Part shown: piece by piece, positions 6,846 to 8,601 of the stretch
Layout of the letters: the number at the start of each line of letters is the position of its first letter
How positions within the stretch are numbered: the first letter of the stretch is position 1
Source: Pseudacidobacterium sp036264445
GTDB taxonomy: Bacteria > Acidobacteriota > Terriglobia > Terriglobales > Acidobacteriaceae
Assembly (NCBI GenBank): GCA_036264445.1
Contig: DATAQW010000358.1
Coordinates: forward strand, 1-8,601
Reading direction: 5' to 3'
DNA length: 8,601 nucleotides
Translations under genes and position numbers: made by a program
The notes under the pieces: generated by a model
What the model saw: only the letters and a program-made list of their open reading frames with translations
Databases searched by the model: none
What the model was told of the DNA's origin: nothing

Positions 6846-7352
6846 TTACCGGATCACTTCACTGCTCAGAATGTCGTGCACCCAGTCCGGACTGAAGCCA
6901 TTCACACGTAGAACTGGAACAATCTGCGCCCAGTGCCTGGTCGCATGCACCCACACATGCAGGAAGAGCTTCCGCTTCGTTCCGGAGATTACCCGCCCTT
7001 GCCCGCCCGGCCGCTGAATCTCAAACTTCTCTTCGAGCGTGGTCTCGGTAGCCGTATCCAGGAACTGTCTCAGCTTCTTCGTTCCTTCGGCATAAATCAC
7101 AAAGGCCGTAGAAATATCGCCCTCCGGAAAAAGCAATGCGGGATTGCTCAGCTCTTCGCCAAGCAGGCGCTGTGCGGTTCGGAATGAGGCCGTATAGATA
7201 TGCCGCACGAGTTCGCCAACATTCTTCGCTCCCGCAATGTCTGTCGGAACGAGTGCCGCGTCTGGATTCGCCTCGAAGAAATTCTTCCAGCGGTCGGTGG
7301 TAGCCTCATAGTCTGCGAGCAGGTCTTCGAGCGTGACAGCCGTGTGACTCAT
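6846..7352 (-). CDS. DinB family putative metal-dependent protein
   Basis: This 168-residue protein starts at the ATG at 7352-7350, which overlaps the TGA of the upstream hydrolase gene in an ATGA. A start 16 codons earlier is open (it would begin MQRTG) but would lie wholly within the upstream gene, so the overlapping ATG is preferred. A GGAGG at 7364-7368 lies 11 bases before it, a little far. DinB-like proteins are four-helix bundles holding a metal with three histidines. Here His51 (ELVRHIY) plus His136 and His140 (VHATRHWAQIVPVLRVNG) fit that triad, with His132 one turn earlier. Family members include thiol-dependent S-transferases and DNA damage-inducible proteins of unknown role; the substrate is unknown. 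The length is typical. It is the last gene of the purD-hydrolase-DinB operon and is probably translationally coupled to the hydrolase. No signal peptide is visible, so it should be cytoplasmic. Confidence 0.85.
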   Translation of the reverse strand: MSHTAVTLEDLLADYEATTDRWKNFFEANPDAALVPTDIAGAKNVGELVRHIYTASFRTAQRLLGEELSNPALLFPEGDISTAFVIYAEGTKKLRQFLDTATETTLEEKFEIQRPGGQGRVISGTKRKLFLHVWVHATRHWAQIVPVLRVNGFSPDWVHDILSSEVIR

Positions 7353-8095
7353 ACTGTAGCCAGCCTCCGGTGCAGCAGTGACAGCACCAGTCCTTTGCAC
7401 TGATATTCGAGCTCCGGATCGTAGCGGTAGCCCTCATCGCGCATAAAGGCATGCGCTCCGTTCAGCTCTACCCACTGGTAGTTTGCACCCACTTCATCGA
7501 GCCGCGCCTTGATCTTTATGCGGCCTTCAAGCGGAACGTGCGGGTCCTGACGACCCCAGATGTGCAGCAGCTCGCCTTTGATCTCACCGGCGCGCGCCAG
7601 CGAATTGTCGTTCTTACCCTTGCCCAGCGATCCTGAATGGATATCCGTCGCATAGAAGCATGCAGCAGCGCGAATCTCAGAGTTCATCGCCGCGCGGAAG
7701 GCAAGGTGTCCGCCAAGGCAGATGCCGATGACGCCCAGCCGTCCGTTGCACTGCGGCAATGTCGGCAGGTAGTCGATCAGCGCCCGCGCATCGCCATCGT
7801 AGGAAGATAATTCCTTCGCGTATTTGTCGGCATTGCCCTTGTCAGCGCCGGACTGGTCATAGGCGAGCACTGTCCCTGCCTCTTCCAGTTCGTGATAAAC
7901 CTCCGGCACTGCGACCACATATCCGTGTCCTGCGATGAAGGACGCGAAACGGCGGATCGGTCCGGTCATCTGAAAAATCTCCGAATAGAGAATCACTCCC
8001 GGATAGCGGCCCTCAGCCGCAGGATGGAAGAAGTACGTGCGCATCGGGCCGGAGTCCGTGGCAACGTCGTGAACCAGATCGTCTTTGATGACCAT
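7349..8095 (-). CDS. Dienelactone hydrolase family protein
   Basis: This is a complete 248-residue alpha/beta hydrolase of the dienelactone hydrolase family. The catalytic triad is visible: Cys126 in the nucleophile elbow GICLGGH (124-130), Asp184 in WGRQDPHVP (180-188) and His215 in NGAHAFMRDEG (212-222). Glu39 in YSEIFQMTGPIR (37-48) matches the glutamate that helps activate the cysteine in the classical enzyme. A cysteine nucleophile, rather than serine, supports the DLH family over general esterases. Related enzymes open dienelactones in chloroaromatic breakdown, but most family members have no known substrate, and nothing nearby indicates aromatic catabolism. No signal peptide is seen. 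The ATG at 8095 sits 3 bases after the purD stop, with AAAGG at 8104-8108 placed 8 bases upstream inside the purD end. The gene overlaps the DinB gene by 4 bases. It depends on the purD promoter unless an internal one exists. Confidence 0.92.
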   Translation of the reverse strand: MVIKDDLVHDVATDSGPMRTYFFHPAAEGRYPGVILYSEIFQMTGPIRRFASFIAGHGYVVAVPEVYHELEEAGTVLAYDQSGADKGNADKYAKELSSYDGDARALIDYLPTLPQCNGRLGVIGICLGGHLAFRAAMNSEIRAAACFYATDIHSGSLGKGKNDNSLARAGEIKGELLHIWGRQDPHVPLEGRIKIKARLDEVGANYQWVELNGAHAFMRDEGYRYDPELEYQCKGLVLSLLHRRLATV

Positions 8096-8098
8096 GGG

Positions 8099-8601
8099 TT
8101 ATGCCTTTGGGTTTAGAGCGCGGTGCCCGATATCGCGACGATAGTACATGCCATCAAAGTGAATTTTGCCGATGCCTTCATAAGCAAGGCCCAGCGCATT
8201 CTCTAACGTATCAGCAGCAGCGGTCACCGCCAACACGCGTCCGCCATTCGTCAGATAATTCCCGTCAAGCAGCGAAGTTCCGGCATGAAAGACCTCCACG
8301 GCTGGAACCTTTGCGGCTTCATCGAGTCCGGTGATGCGGTGCCCCGTGGTGTAGCTGCCCGGATAACCTTCCGACGCGGCAACCACGCAGGCTGAAGCAC
8401 CGGGACGCCAGCGCAACTCCGTGTCGTTCAGATGCCCGTTCGCGCTGGCTTCAAGAGCGTCTACCAAATCACTTTCCAGTCGGACCAGAATTGCCTGCGT
8501 TTCGGGATCGCCGAAGCGTGCGTTGTATTCGAGCACCATCGGGCCTCGCGCCGTCATCATCAACCCGCAATAGAGCACGCCTGCAAACGGGGTGTCTTCC
8601 G
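8099..8601 (-). CDS. purD: Phosphoribosylamine-glycine ligase, C-terminal part (runs off right edge)
   Basis: Only the last 166 full codons are in the window; the frame continues past 8601. An internal GTG at 8578 is not the start, because the residues before it (EDTPFAG leading into VLYCGLMMT) are conserved PurD sequence. PurD joins glycine to 5-phosphoribosylamine using ATP, the second step of purine synthesis, in the cytoplasm. The visible part holds the end of the ATP-grasp fold, with LEYNARFGDPETQ, whose Glu and Asn bind magnesium in this family. The C-terminal barrel follows, with YPGSYTTGHRITGL, GGRVLAVTAAADTLENA and the late YYRRDIGHRAL block. The protein ends in NPKA and a TAA at 8101-8099. 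It heads an operon with the hydrolase and DinB genes. The N-terminal half and promoter lie outside the window. Confidence 0.95.
   Translation of the reverse strand, partial: EDTPFAGVLYCGLMMTARGPMVLEYNARFGDPETQAILVRLESDLVDALEASANGHLNDTELRWRPGASACVVAASEGYPGSYTTGHRITGLDEAAKVPAVEVFHAGTSLLDGNYLTNGGRVLAVTAAADTLENALGLAYEGIGKIHFDGMYYRRDIGHRALNPKA

Noticed and set aside
7353..7400. N-terminal extension of the DinB protein from an upstream in-frame start
   Set aside because: It would lie wholly inside the dienelactone hydrolase gene; the ATG overlapping that gene's stop gives the usual DinB length and a common coupled arrangement.
1..8601. Search for CRISPR arrays, tRNAs, rRNAs, transposases, toxin-antitoxin or defence genes
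   Set aside because: Nearly all sequence is taken by the seven genes described; the gaps are 113 bases or less and hold none of these features.

Overview
The window is a compact, roughly 58% GC stretch of bacterial chromosome made up mostly of conserved housekeeping genes. Several things suggest an Acidobacteriota (Terriglobia-like) genome: a long Mfd, a GatB with a four-cysteine N-terminal cluster, an OprB-type carbohydrate porin and a DUF885 exported protein. This placement rests on recalled resemblance of the proteins, not on a search. The organism is diderm, because one gene encodes an outer-membrane beta-barrel with a signal peptide.

Layout. From 1 to 3956, on the minus strand, lie mfd (transcription-repair coupling factor, complete) and, 36 bases downstream of it, the start of a DUF885 exported protein that runs off the left edge. 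A 113-base divergent intergenic region (3957-4069) separates mfd from a plus-strand pair: an OprB-like porin (4070-5284) and, 25 bases later, gatB (5310-6785). A 60-base convergent gap (6786-6845) holds a probable dispersed palindromic element and a small GC hairpin. The right part is a tight minus-strand operon read right to left: the 3' end of purD (runs off the right edge), a dienelactone hydrolase family protein 3 bases later, and a DinB family protein that overlaps it by 4 bases (ATGA).

How the genes relate. Mfd (strand-specific repair), GatB (tRNA-dependent amidation for Gln/Asn-tRNA) and PurD (purine synthesis) are core functions not linked to one another. The porin and the DUF885 protein are envelope proteins that may act in nutrient uptake or peptide turnover. 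The DLH-DinB pair is translationally coupled and looks like a small hydrolase/thiol-transferase-type unit attached to purD.

I did not find an undescribed multi-gene system, mobile element, CRISPR array, tRNA or rRNA. The most interesting signals are in translation and transcription initiation. mfd and gatB each have a TGnTAAAnT extended -10-like element 9-10 bases before the ATG and no clear Shine-Dalgarno sequence, which suggests near-leaderless mRNAs. The two exported-protein genes share an identical 9-base Shine-Dalgarno sequence. A perfect 12-base palindrome lies in the divergent region at the likely porin transcription start.
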